Assembly: GCF_014196745.1 (NCBI RefSeq)
Contig: NZ_JACIEH010000003.1
Span: 682,001-746,000 of the forward strand
Direction: 5' to 3'
Length of the DNA stretch: 64,000 nt
Origin: Sphingomonas kyeonggiensis
GTDB lineage: Bacteria > Pseudomonadota > Alphaproteobacteria > Sphingomonadales > Sphingomonadaceae
In this document: one piece after another, positions 1-7,916 of the stretch
Layout of the letters: each line of letters starts with the position of its first letter
Numbering within the stretch: position 1 is the stretch's first letter
Translations under genes and position numbers: made by a program
The notes under the pieces: generated by a model
The model's input: the letters and a program-made list of their open reading frames with translations, nothing else
Databases searched by the model: none
What the model was told of the DNA's origin: nothing

Positions 1-18
1 GGCGCGCTGAGCCGCAAT

Positions 19-98
19 CGTCATCCCGGCGAAAGCCGGGATCTCAGGCGAGGGCGCGAAAAGAGCCGCACGAGATCCCGGCTTTCGCCGGGATGACG
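19..98. repeat. REP-like doublet, family A, copy 1
   Basis: Two near-mirror arms (about 19-50 and 71-98) each contain a small hairpin of the form CCCGGC-GAAA-GCCGGG and flank an asymmetric spacer. The outer ends are CGTCATC and GATGACG. Related copies lie at 13745-13837, 27869-27949 and 38914-38995, always between genes. It sits directly downstream of the purK stop, so it may also end or protect that transcript. The doublet layout resembles REP/BIME-type elements; that name is an inference. Confidence 0.85.
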
Positions 99-99
99 G

Positions 100-1176
100 T
101 TATGCCCGCTTCACCCGCGTGACATGCCCCATCTTGCGCCCGGGCCGGGCATCGCCCTTGCCATAGAGGTGCAGGTGCACGCCCGGCTCGGCGAGCAGCT
201 CCGCCCAGCGGTCCGCATCGGCGCCGATCAGGTTCTCCATCTCCACCCGGGTGCCGGTCAGTGCCGTCGAGCCGAGGGGCAGGCCGCAGATCGCGCGGAT
301 ATGGTTCTCGAACTGCGAGCACTCGGCACCTTCGATGGTCCAGTGCCCGGAGTTGTGCACGCGCGGCGCCATCTCGTTGAACACCGGCCCTTCGTCGGTC
401 GCGAAGAACTCGAGCGTCAGCACGCCGACATGGCCCAGCGCCTCGGCGACGCGGCCGGCAAGGGCAGCGGCCTCGGTCCAGTGGCGGGCGATCTCGGCCG
501 GGGCGGGCACGGTCGACTTGTCGAGGATGCCGTCCTTGTGCTCGTTCCAGGGCGGCGGATAGCTCGCCAGCGCCCCATCCACGCCGCGCACCGTGATGAT
601 CGAGAATTCGTGGCTGAAGGTGACGAAGCCTTCGAGGATCGCCGGGCGCTCGCCGATCTCTTCCCACGCCGCCGCGGCCTCCGCCACGTCGCGGATGCGG
701 ACCTGGCCCTTGCCGTCATAGCCGAGCCGCAGCGTCTTCAGGATCGACGGCGCGCCGATCTTGGCGATGGCTTCGTCCAGCTGCTCGCGCGTCTCGACCA
801 GCGCCCAGGGCGCGGTCCGCCCGCCGAGCGCGGCGACGAATGCCTTTTCCCGCGCACGATCCTGCGCGATCGACAGGCTCTGCGCGCCAGGGCGCACCGG
901 CACCTTGTTCGCGAGATGCTCGACCGGCCCGATCGCGATATTCTCGAACTCGTAGGTGACCACGTCGCACTGGGCGGCGAGCTCGTCGAGGACGATGCGG
1001 CTGTGATAATCGGCGCGGGTGTAGCTGGAAGCGGTCTGCGCGGCGACGCTCTCTTCGTCCGGCGCCAGCACATGCGTGCGGTAGCCGAGTTGCGCGGCGG
1101 CGACCGCGAGCATGCGGCCGAGCTGGCCGCCGCCGAGGATGCCGATGGTCGAGCCGGGGGGAAGCGCGCCGCTCAT
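100..1176 (-). CDS. purK: 5-(carboxyamino)imidazole ribonucleotide synthase PurK
   Basis: ATP-grasp enzyme of de novo purine synthesis; it carboxylates AIR to N5-CAIR in the cytoplasm. The 358-residue product has the N-terminal dinucleotide-fold-like motif GILGGGQLGRML, the ATP-grasp segment ILKTLRLGYDGKGQ, and the family signature EMAPRVHNSGHWTIEGAECSQ slightly shortened at either end. The start chosen is the ATG at 1174-1176, which overlaps the purE stop as ATGA; a longer frame upstream has no support. The overlap implies translational coupling, and purE and purK act consecutively. Length is normal for the family. Confidence 0.97.
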   Translation of the reverse strand: MSGALPPGSTIGILGGGQLGRMLAVAAAQLGYRTHVLAPDEESVAAQTASSYTRADYHSRIVLDELAAQCDVVTYEFENIAIGPVEHLANKVPVRPGAQSLSIAQDRAREKAFVAALGGRTAPWALVETREQLDEAIAKIGAPSILKTLRLGYDGKGQVRIRDVAEAAAAWEEIGERPAILEGFVTFSHEFSIITVRGVDGALASYPPPWNEHKDGILDKSTVPAPAEIARHWTEAAALAGRVAEALGHVGVLTLEFFATDEGPVFNEMAPRVHNSGHWTIEGAECSQFENHIRAICGLPLGSTALTGTRVEMENLIGADADRWAELLAEPGVHLHLYGKGDARPGRKMGHVTRVKRA

Positions 1177-1664
1177 TCGGGGTCGGTCGCCACGCCGTCG
1201 GTCTGCGCCGCGCGCCACGCCTGCAGGCGCTCGCTCAGCGCTTCGTCCGACGTCGCCAGGATCGCGGCCGCAAGAAGCCCGGCATTGATCGCCCCGGCCT
1301 TGCCGATCGCCAGCGTGCCGACGGGAATGCCGCCGGGCATCTGGGCGATCGAGAGCAGGCTGTCCATGCCCTTCAGCGCCTTGGATTCGACCGGTACGCC
1401 GAGCACCGGCAGGTGCGTCATCGAAGCGGCCATGCCGGGCAGGTGCGCCGCGCCGCCGGCCCCGGCGATGATCACCTTGAGGCCGCGATCGGCCGCACCG
1501 GTCGCATAGTCATAGAGTCGCTGCGGGGTACGGTGCGCCGAGACGACCTTGGTCTCGTGCGGCACGCCAAGCTTTTCGAGGATCTTGGCGGCGTGGTGCA
1601 TCGTCTCCCAATCGGAAGTGCTGCCCATGATGATGCCGACCAGAGGTGCCACGTCTTGCCCCAT
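1173..1664 (-). CDS. purE: N5-carboxyaminoimidazole ribonucleotide mutase PurE
   Basis: Converts N5-CAIR to CAIR, the step after PurK. The 163-residue product begins MGQDVAPLVGIIMGSTSDW and carries the class I PurE signatures GSTSDW, VVSAHRTPQRLYDYA and IIAGAGGAAHLPGM, which line the substrate pocket. The open frame extends far upstream through repeat DNA, but only the ATG at 1662-1664 gives a family-length protein. It is the first gene of a two-gene operon and overlaps purK by four bases. A promoter candidate lies at 1681-1709. Confidence 0.97.
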   Translation of the reverse strand: MGQDVAPLVGIIMGSTSDWETMHHAAKILEKLGVPHETKVVSAHRTPQRLYDYATGAADRGLKVIIAGAGGAAHLPGMAASMTHLPVLGVPVESKALKGMDSLLSIAQMPGGIPVGTLAIGKAGAINAGLLAAAILATSDEALSERLQAWRAAQTDGVATDPE

Positions 1665-1680
1665 GCTGTTGGAAGCGGGC

Positions 1681-1709
1681 TGACTAGAGGGAAGGGCCGG
1701 GGAGGGCAA
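1681..1709 (-). promoter_or_regulatory. Candidate purEK promoter
   Basis: On the minus strand TTGCCC (1704-1709) and TAGTCA (1681-1686) are separated by 17 bases and lie 17 bases upstream of the purE start. The same TTGnnn...TAGnnn arrangement recurs ahead of rpmJ, pyk and yebC. Inference from position and motif only. Confidence 0.4.
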
Positions 1710-1719
1710 CCAGCTATTC

Positions 1720-1866
1720 AAATCCTCCCCCAGCAAGCTGGGGGAGGGGGACCGCCGAGCGAAGCTCGGTGGTGGAGGGGCGCGCCGGGCACCGGCGCGT
1801 TGCGCCGGCCCCTCCACCATCGCTGCGCGATGGTCCCCCTCCCCGAGACGAGCTCGGGGAGGATTT
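1720..1866. repeat. Long inverted repeat, family B, copy 1
   Basis: The element begins AAATCCTCCCC and ends GGGGAGGATTT. Inside it are nested hairpins (for example CCCCCAGCaagCTGGGGG-like, CGAGCgaaGCTCG) and a GC-rich centre around 1778-1810. A related element lies at 14657-14893. It fills the gap between purE and the lipoprotein gene. It encodes nothing convincing; frames through it are by-products of its composition. Confidence 0.8.
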
Positions 1867-1870
1867 GGCG

Positions 1871-2563
1871 TCACCGTCCGCCCATAGCCCTCTGGCACGG
1901 ATGCACCGTCGCCCCACTCACCGGCGGGCACGGCGCGAAATATTGCCGATCGAGCGCGATGTCATGGAGATACGACTCGATCCCGCTCTCGCCGATCGCC
2001 CATTTGCCGTCGCGATACATCACCAGATCGCGCGAAACATGCTCGTTCTTCAGCGCCTCGGGCATGCCGGGGAAGCTGCGGGTGACGCGCGGATCACGGG
2101 CCCAGGCGGGGGCATCGACCAGGCGGAAGCGATAGACCAGCTGCGGGGTCGCATCGCTCGGCAGGCGCCTGGGCTTCATCGTCAGCCCGGTTACGACCCG
2201 CCGGCCATAGCAGAGCGCGACCGGCTTCTTGTCCGCGCCGATGTCCCGCACCTCGAGCAGCGGCCGGGCAAGCGCGGTCGGCGCGTAGCGTATCGCCTGC
2301 CTGTCCTCCGGCGTTCCCGTCGCGCGGATCAGCCCGAGCTCGGTCAGCGCGGCCACGCCCGGCATCGGTGCCTCGCCGGGGTCCGCATGGATGTCGAGCG
2401 GCAGGAAGCCGTCCAACAGCGTCGCGCATTGGCGATAGCCGTCCAGCTGCTTCTGGATCGCGGCGCGGGCGGATCCGTCGTCGATCGCGCGCTGCGCGTC
2501 GGCGAAGGGATCGTGCCCGCACCCGGTCAGGGCGAGCGCGGCGATCAGGGCCGCGCCGCGCAT
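1871..2563 (-). CDS. Putative lipoprotein of unknown function
   Basis: A 230-residue protein starting MRGAALIAALALTGCGHD, a lipoprotein signal peptide with lipobox LTGC (Cys15), so it is probably anchored in the envelope. The rest is soluble, contains several cysteines and shows no domain I recognise. Its ATG lies one base after the gpmA stop, indicating co-transcription with gpmA. No functional link to glycolysis can be read from the sequence. The start is well fixed by the signal peptide. Confidence 0.8.
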   Translation of the reverse strand: MRGAALIAALALTGCGHDPFADAQRAIDDGSARAAIQKQLDGYRQCATLLDGFLPLDIHADPGEAPMPGVAALTELGLIRATGTPEDRQAIRYAPTALARPLLEVRDIGADKKPVALCYGRRVVTGLTMKPRRLPSDATPQLVYRFRLVDAPAWARDPRVTRSFPGMPEALKNEHVSRDLVMYRDGKWAIGESGIESYLHDIALDRQYFAPCPPVSGATVHPCQRAMGGR

Positions 2564-2564
2564 C

Positions 2565-3251
2565 TCAGCGCTCGTTGAGGTAGTAGCGGTCCAGCGCGTT
2601 CAGCTGGTCGTCCAGCTCATAGACGATCGGCTGGCCGGTCGGGATCTCCAGGCTGACGATCTCCTCGTCGGGAATGCCCGACAGGTGCTTCACCAGCGCG
2701 CGCAGCGAATTGCCGTGCGCCGCGATCAGCACGCGCTTGCCGGCCTTGAGCTCGGGCGCGATCCGCTCTTCCCAATAGGGCAGCACGCGCGCGATCGTGT
2801 CCTTCAGCGATTCGGTCTGCGGGATCGCCACGCCGTGATAGCGGGTGTCCTTGGCCAGGTCCCAGGGCGAGCCCTGCTCGGGCAGCGGCGGCGGCACGTC
2901 GAAGCTGCGGCGCCAGATCTTCACCTGCTCGTCGCCGTGCAGCGCCGCGGTCTCGGCCTTGTTGAGCCCGGTCAGGCCGCCATAATGGCGCTCGTTGAGC
3001 TTCCAGCTCTTCTCCTCGGGCAGCCACAGCCGGCCCATCGATTCGAGCGCCAGGTGCAGCGTCTTGATCGCGCGGCTCTGGAAGCTGGTGAAGCACAGGT
3101 CGAAGTCGAGACCCTTGTCCTTCATCAACGTGCCGGCGTCGCGCGCTTCCTGCACGCCCTGCTCGGTCAGGTCGACGTCCCACCAGCCGGTGAAGCGGTT
3201 CTCGAGGTTCCAGGCCGACTGGCCGTGGCGGATCAGGACGAGCTTGGGCAT
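2565..3251 (-). CDS. gpmA: 2,3-bisphosphoglycerate-dependent phosphoglycerate mutase
   Basis: Interconverts 3- and 2-phosphoglycerate in glycolysis and gluconeogenesis. The 228-residue product has the histidine phosphatase RHG motif (LVLIRHGQSAWN, catalytic His near residue 9), the ENRFTGWWDVDL segment, the NERHYGGLTGLNK loop and the second active-site histidine in IAAHGNSLRAL, all typical of the cofactor-dependent family. The start at ATG 3249-3251 gives the usual length; the frame continues upstream without homology. It leads an operon with the lipoprotein gene. Confidence 0.97.
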   Translation of the reverse strand: MPKLVLIRHGQSAWNLENRFTGWWDVDLTEQGVQEARDAGTLMKDKGLDFDLCFTSFQSRAIKTLHLALESMGRLWLPEEKSWKLNERHYGGLTGLNKAETAALHGDEQVKIWRRSFDVPPPLPEQGSPWDLAKDTRYHGVAIPQTESLKDTIARVLPYWEERIAPELKAGKRVLIAAHGNSLRALVKHLSGIPDEEIVSLEIPTGQPIVYELDDQLNALDRYYLNER

Positions 3252-3279
3252 GTGAACTCCTTGCAACCGGTTGCGAGCG

Positions 3280-3307
3280 TCCTTAGCGGCAGGAGCGAGC
3301 GGGACAA
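3280..3307 (-). promoter_or_regulatory. Candidate gpmA promoter
   Basis: On the minus strand TTGTCC (3302-3307) and TAAGGA (3280-3285) are 16 bases apart, about 30 bases upstream of the gpmA ATG. A plus-strand match, TTGCAA (3261-3266) and TTAGCG (3283-3288), also 16 apart, overlaps it and could serve the divergent hydrolase gene. Motif inference only. Confidence 0.3.
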
Positions 3308-3320
3308 GGGAGACAAGGCG

Positions 3321-4043
3321 ATGGCGATCGTTCGGCAGACTCTGATGTATCAGGGCCCCGGCGGCCCGTTCGAGGGCGTGATCGCCTATGAGGACGAAGT
3401 GGCCACGGCCCGTCCGGGCGTGCTCGTCCTGCCCAATGTGCTCGGCCAGAAGGAAGCCGACAACGTCCATGCCGAGAATCTGGCGAAGCTCGGTTATGTC
3501 GCGCTGGCCGCCGACGTCTATGGCCAGGGCAAGCGCACCCAGCATGGACCCGAGGCCGGCGTCTACATGGCGCAGCTCAACGCCGACCGCGCGCTGCTCC
3601 GCGACCGTCTCGCCGCGTCGCTGCAGGCGCTGTCCGGCTTCGACCGCGTCGATCCCGCGAAGCTGGCCGCGATCGGCTTCTGCTTCGGCGGCAAGTGCGT
3701 GCTCGACATGGCGCGCGCCGGGTTGCCGATCCTGGGCGGCGTCTCGTTCCACGGCGTCTATGACCGGCCCGACCATGAAAACGTCTCTCCGATCGCGGCC
3801 AAGCTGCTCGTCTGCCATGGCTGGGAAGACCCGATCGCCCCGCCGGAGAAGACCGTGGCGCTGGCGCAGGAGCTGACCGAATCGGGCGCCGACTGGCAGA
3901 TCCATGCCTATGGCCATGCCGGCCACGCCTTCACCGACCAGGACCGCAAGACCTCCACCATCCCGGGCGTGGTCTATGAGCCCAGGGCCGATCGCCGCAG
4001 CTGGCAGGCGATGACCAATTTCCTCGAGGAAGTCTTCGCCTGA
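3321..4043 (+). CDS. Dienelactone hydrolase family protein
   Basis: A 240-residue alpha/beta hydrolase of the dienelactone hydrolase family, a cytoplasmic esterase class. The nucleophile elbow is GFCFGGKC with cysteine as nucleophile, as in authentic dienelactone hydrolases; the acid lies in CHGWEDPIAP and the histidine in YGHAGHAFTD. The start is the ATG at 3321 following GGGAGACAAGGCG. It is divergent from gpmA and is followed four bases later by a FUSC gene, suggesting one transcript. The true substrate is unknown; no other aromatic catabolism genes are nearby. Confidence 0.9.
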   Translation: MAIVRQTLMYQGPGGPFEGVIAYEDEVATARPGVLVLPNVLGQKEADNVHAENLAKLGYVALAADVYGQGKRTQHGPEAGVYMAQLNADRALLRDRLAASLQALSGFDRVDPAKLAAIGFCFGGKCVLDMARAGLPILGGVSFHGVYDRPDHENVSPIAAKLLVCHGWEDPIAPPEKTVALAQELTESGADWQIHAYGHAGHAFTDQDRKTSTIPGVVYEPRADRRSWQAMTNFLEEVFA

Positions 4044-4047
4044 TCCG

Positions 4048-5139
4048 ATGACCGAGGCGGCACCCCGCAAGCGTCTGGTCGACCGGGTCACCGCCCGGAC
4101 CGTGGACGAGGCGGAAGTCGTCGCCTCGGTGCTGCTCGCCATCGCGGTGGCGCACTGGCTCGGCGCGGCAAACGTCTATTGGGCCGCGTTCGCCGGGTAC
4201 ATGGTGATGCGCGGCCATGCGGGCGAAACGCTGGTGCGGGGGCTGCTGCGCATCACCGGCACCGGCGCGGGCGGGCTGCTCGCGCTCGCTGCCGCGCCGT
4301 TCCTCGGCTGGTGGCCGGCCGCGGCGGCGGCGCTGTTCCTGGTCGGCGGCGGCGCGCTCTATGCCGCGATCACCGCCAAGCGCTCCTATGCCTGGCTGTT
4401 CTTCGGGCTCACCTTCGCGATGGTGGTGCTCGACAAGCTTGCCCATCCCGATGTCGCGCTCGCCCGATTCGTTGAGACGCGGGTGCTGGAGACGGTGGCC
4501 GGCACGCTCGCCTGCCTAGCGGTCAGCCTCGCTTCCACGCTCACCCTGCGCCGCATCTGGCCGGCCACGCCCAGCCCGCGCCCCGCCGCGCTCGGCTGGC
4601 ACCCGGAGGCTGCGCGCCATGCGCTGCAGGCCGCCACCGCGCTCGCGTTGCTCGTCGGCCTTTCGGCCTGGCTGCACCTGCCGGCACTGTCCCAGGCGGC
4701 GATCGGGATCATGGCGGTGATGCTGGTTCCCGCCGATTCGATCGGGGCGAGCGGGCTGATGCCGGTCAGCCGGCGGCTGGTGCAGCGCTTCCTGGGCTGC
4801 CTGGCCGGCGCCGCGCTAGCCGCCCTGATCCTGTTCGTCGCGCAGGGATCGCCGCCGCTGTTGATCCTCGGCACGATTCTCGGGGTGGTGATCGGCCGGC
4901 ATCTGGAGAATGGCGATCATGCGCACCGCTATGTCGGCACCCAGTTCGCGCTGGCGATTCTCATCGTGCTGGTGCCCGACAGCTATGCCGATGCCGAGAT
5001 CCGGCCGGCACTGATGCGACTCGCCGGCGTGTTGATCGGCTTCGCGGTGCTCGAGCCGGTGCTGCTCGCCTGGCACTGGATCGCGCCAAGCCGGCAAGTC
5101 GCGGTACGGTCAAAGGATGATGCGCCGGGCGATATCTAG
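4048..5139 (+). CDS. FUSC family membrane protein (fusaric acid resistance-like)
   Basis: A 363-residue protein with two clusters of hydrophobic helices (about residues 20-155 and 190-345) separated by a short polar stretch, the layout of FUSC/aromatic acid exporter-like proteins. Proteins of this kind sit in the inner membrane and are proposed to export aromatic or organic acids. The partner membrane-fusion and outer-membrane proteins of the AaeAB/FusABC type are not adjacent. It follows the hydrolase gene after four bases. The substrate is unknown. Confidence 0.8.
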   Translation: MTEAAPRKRLVDRVTARTVDEAEVVASVLLAIAVAHWLGAANVYWAAFAGYMVMRGHAGETLVRGLLRITGTGAGGLLALAAAPFLGWWPAAAAALFLVGGGALYAAITAKRSYAWLFFGLTFAMVVLDKLAHPDVALARFVETRVLETVAGTLACLAVSLASTLTLRRIWPATPSPRPAALGWHPEAARHALQAATALALLVGLSAWLHLPALSQAAIGIMAVMLVPADSIGASGLMPVSRRLVQRFLGCLAGAALAALILFVAQGSPPLLILGTILGVVIGRHLENGDHAHRYVGTQFALAILIVLVPDSYADAEIRPALMRLAGVLIGFAVLEPVLLAWHWIAPSRQVAVRSKDDAPGDI

Positions 5140-5264
5140 AGGAATCCGCGAGTCGCCCGGATAGTTAACGGAATGTCTACACCCCGAACCCGGATTCATC
5201 CGTAAGGTGCGACTACCATAAGGGTTCCCGCCGAATATTCGGGGGACCGGGCCAGGTTCATAAA

Positions 5265-5292
5265 CCCCTCACGACAGCAGCCGAGGGGCTGC
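5265..5292 (+). promoter_or_regulatory. Alternative hairpins in the leader of the sigma-like gene
   Basis: CCCCTC (5265-5270) can pair with GAGGGG (5283-5288), while GCAGCC (5277-5282) can pair with GGCTGC (5287-5292) around a GAGG loop. The two folds exclude each other. The second ends about 20 bases before the ATG at 5314. It could modulate translation or be incidental in GC-rich DNA. Confidence 0.3.
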
Positions 5293-5313
5293 AGAAGCAG
5301 GGGATTGCAGACC

Positions 5314-6315
5314 ATGTCGAAGACCACGATCGCGCTCGAAGCCGCCGTTGCCATCGTCCTCGAGAACACGCCGAAGGACGTACCGCAGAGCAACCGCCAG
5401 CGCGTCACCGTCGACCGTGCCTTCGCCCAGATCCTCAAGCTGATCGCCCCGCGCATCCGCCACTTCGTGCGCCAGTATGGCCTGACCGCCCATTGGGAAG
5501 ATGCCGAGCAGTGCTGCGCCATTGCCGTGCACCGCGCGATCGAGGGCTATGACCCCACCAAGGCGCAGTTCACCACCTTCGTGAACTGGCAGATCCGCGG
5601 CGAGCTGCAGAGCCTGCGCTTCCGCCTGATGACCGATCAGCGCCCGTCGGCGAAGAAGGTCGAGGCGACCACCGTTTCGCTCAGCGCCCTCGCCACCTCG
5701 CCCGACGGCGACGAGATCAGCCCCGAGGCGATGATCGAGGACGAATTCGCCCTGGAGCGCACCGAGGCCGCGGCTTCGGACTATCTCGCCGAGGGCGCCG
5801 TTTCCGAACTCATCGACGCCTATGTCGACCAGCTCCGCAAGGTCGGTGTCGAGGCGCTGCGCCGCCGCCCCCGCGCCAAGAAGGCCGCTGCCACGGTCCG
5901 CCGCGAAGGCCCGTTCAAGACTGTCGATCCCGTGGCGCTCGAGCAGCTCGAGGCCAAGCTGGTCCGTGATCGCCAGATCGTCGAGCGCCGCCTGTTCGAC
6001 AGCGCCACGCTGGACGAGGTCTCGGCCGATACCGGCGTGACCAAGGAGCGCATCCGCCAGATCACCAAGCAGGCGACCAAGCTGCTCACCGAAATCGCCG
6101 CCGAGGCGCCGCGCTTCGAGATGATGGCCGACGATGCCCGCCGCGCGATGCCGCCGGCCCGTCCGCGCCGCAGCATCGCTGCCGCCAAGCAGGTCTCGCT
6201 GCTCCCCGATCCCAGCGCGCTCCACAACCGCCTGTCGCACATCGAGGCGATCGAGGCCGAGCGCATGGCCTATGTCACCCCGGCCCTGCCGGTCGCCCAG
6301 CTGGTGATGCACTGA
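5314..6315 (+). CDS. Sigma-70 family-like protein with regions 2 and 4
   Basis: A 333-residue protein with a region 2-like block (about 60-107: HWEDAEQCCAIAVHRAIEGY followed by TTFVNWQIRGEL, resembling the core-binding and -10 recognition helices) and a region 4-like helix-turn-helix (about 227-260: LDEVSADTGVTKERIRQITK). Between them is an acidic linker with sequence like none I know. ATG 5314 is preferred over an in-frame TTG at 5305 because AGGGG sits 10 bases upstream. It stands alone: no anti-sigma factor or anti-anti-sigma gene is adjacent. Its regulon is unknown. Confidence 0.8.
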   Translation: MSKTTIALEAAVAIVLENTPKDVPQSNRQRVTVDRAFAQILKLIAPRIRHFVRQYGLTAHWEDAEQCCAIAVHRAIEGYDPTKAQFTTFVNWQIRGELQSLRFRLMTDQRPSAKKVEATTVSLSALATSPDGDEISPEAMIEDEFALERTEAAASDYLAEGAVSELIDAYVDQLRKVGVEALRRRPRAKKAAATVRREGPFKTVDPVALEQLEAKLVRDRQIVERRLFDSATLDEVSADTGVTKERIRQITKQATKLLTEIAAEAPRFEMMADDARRAMPPARPRRSIAAAKQVSLLPDPSALHNRLSHIEAIEAERMAYVTPALPVAQLVMH

Positions 6316-6325
6316 TCCGGGCAGA

Positions 6326-7408
6326 TCAGCGCAGCCGGTGGAGCGTGCCGTCGCTCGGCAAGAGCTGATAGACGGTCTCCGTCGGCACTTCCTCACCGAA
6401 CAGATTGACCTGAGGTGTGAACCGGACACGCTTCGCACCGTCTCGGCAGGTCGCCACATCGAGCGCATCGCTGCCCGTCGAATGCCGCACCCGGCAATCG
6501 ACGCGCCGGCCCGGGCCGAAGGTGAAGGTGAAATAGCCGACCTCGCTGAAGGTCACCCCGGCAGGGACGCCAAGGCCGGGTTCCACGCTGAACCTGAGCG
6601 GCGTTATCCGGTCGCGATCGGGATAGTCGATCTTCGCTCGGCCTTTCTTCCAGTGTACGCGCATCTGCATCGAGCCATAGCGGCGGCCGGGCGTGACGAA
6701 ACTATAGCTGGCGCTCTTCGCCAGGTCACAGCTCGCCTTGTCGATATCCGCGTTCCCACTGCTGCGAACGGCTCCGCAATAGAGCGGAAAGAAGGTTCCG
6801 TCGGGCCTCTGCGACAGGCTTGGGCTGACGATCGTGCTGCCGGTAAGAGAGGCCGGTCCGCGCATGGCCTGCTCGGGCAAATCGACCAGTTTGAGATTCG
6901 GCTGATAGGTTTCAATCCATCCATAGGGCGGTGCGGGCGGCGCGGGCGGTATCATCGGCAATGGCGCGGAAGCGAGATCGAAAACCATCGTCATCGTGAC
7001 GACGCCGTTTGCCGGCTTGCCGTCCAGCGACAGGGCGTGGCGGAACTTTCCTCGCTGCCGAATGCGCTCACAGGCCCAATTGCCAAGATGCGGCGCGAGT
7101 TTCGGCGACGTCTCGGCCTGGCAATCCGTTATCCGGTCGTCCGCATCGATCGAGATCCGCAGCCTCACATAGCCGCTGCCATTTCCCGTCGGCATGTCGG
7201 CCGGGAAGTCGGTCGCGCTGACCCAGGGTGCGAGGGCCCCGACGGCTTGTGCCCGCCGCAATAGCCCGGTTTCCTCGAAGGCTGTTTCGTACAGGTGGAT
7301 ATTGCGCCAGCCCGACTCGGCGGAGTCCTGCGCCGCCGCGGGCATGGCAGCGGCGAAAATGGACGGGAGCAGCGCGAGCGCGCGCCGCGTAGTGGCAAAT
7401 AGAGTCAT
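6326..7408 (-). CDS. Secreted protein with two TonB C-terminal-like segments
   Basis: A 360-residue protein with a Sec signal peptide (residues 1-26, ending AMPAAAQ). Residues about 80-145 (GYVRLRISIDADDRITDCQ... ending in TMTMVFD) resemble the TonB_C fold seen in many sphingomonad exported proteins, and a second weaker copy occupies about 245-340. A proline-rich linker (PMIPPAPPAPP) separates them. There is no N-terminal anchor or long periplasm-spanning region, so it is not a canonical TonB. It converges on the sigma-like gene with a 10-base gap. Confidence 0.7.
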   Translation of the reverse strand: MTLFATTRRALALLPSIFAAAMPAAAQDSAESGWRNIHLYETAFEETGLLRRAQAVGALAPWVSATDFPADMPTGNGSGYVRLRISIDADDRITDCQAETSPKLAPHLGNWACERIRQRGKFRHALSLDGKPANGVVTMTMVFDLASAPLPMIPPAPPAPPYGWIETYQPNLKLVDLPEQAMRGPASLTGSTIVSPSLSQRPDGTFFPLYCGAVRSSGNADIDKASCDLAKSASYSFVTPGRRYGSMQMRVHWKKGRAKIDYPDRDRITPLRFSVEPGLGVPAGVTFSEVGYFTFTFGPGRRVDCRVRHSTGSDALDVATCRDGAKRVRFTPQVNLFGEEVPTETVYQLLPSDGTLHRLR

Positions 7409-7435
7409 GCAAGTCCCCCTTTCGGGGAGGCTAGT

Positions 7436-7891
7436 CTAGACCACCCGCGAAAGGAACCGGCTGAACGGATCCTCGCGATACTCCCCGAACGGTCCCGTCT
7501 CGGTGAAGCCGAACTGGCGGTAGAGCGCATGGGCGGCGTCGAAGGACGTGCCCGATCCGGTCTCCAGGCTCACCCGCTTGTATCCCCGTGCCCGGGCGGC
7601 GGCCAGGATGTGCCCGACCAGCTTGGCGCCGGTGCCGCGGCGCAGATGCTCCGACGCGGTGCGCATCGACTTGATCTCGCCATGCCCCGAATCGAGCTCG
7701 CGCAGCGCCCCGCAGCCCAGCAGATCCTCGCCGTCCCACACGGTCCAGAAGGTCACGTCGGGCGCGGCGAGGCCGGAGAAGTCGAGGAAATGGGTGCTGT
7801 CCTTCGGCGAACTCGCCAGCATCCCGGCAAAATGCGCCTCGAGCAGTGACCGGACTCGCGCATCGTCGAGTCCGCCCTCGCGGATTTCCAT
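7436..7891 (-). CDS. GNAT family N-acetyltransferase
   Basis: A 151-residue acetyltransferase. The acetyl-CoA binding segment is around SEHLRRGTGAKLVGHILAAA (motif A, with R-x-x-G-x-G/A), followed by YKRVSLETG and ALYRQFGF (motif B). The start ATG 7889-7891 has a GGAG-type ribosome site in GGGGGAGCCG. Such enzymes acetylate small amines or protein amino groups; the acceptor here cannot be read from sequence. It lies 25 bases after the stop of the carboxypeptidase gene on the same strand. Confidence 0.88.
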   Translation of the reverse strand: MEIREGGLDDARVRSLLEAHFAGMLASSPKDSTHFLDFSGLAAPDVTFWTVWDGEDLLGCGALRELDSGHGEIKSMRTASEHLRRGTGAKLVGHILAAARARGYKRVSLETGSGTSFDAAHALYRQFGFTETGPFGEYREDPFSRFLSRVV

Positions 7892-7916
7892 CGGCTCCCC
7901 CCTTTTGTTTCTGTCC

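Noticed and set aside
44..667. Frame running through the family A repeat into purK
   Set aside because: Its end is repeat-derived (VIPAKAGI-type translation of the arm) and the rest is out of frame with purK.
1665..1931. N-terminal extension of PurE
   Set aside because: The extra residues come from the family B repeat; known PurE proteins start at the ATG at 1664.
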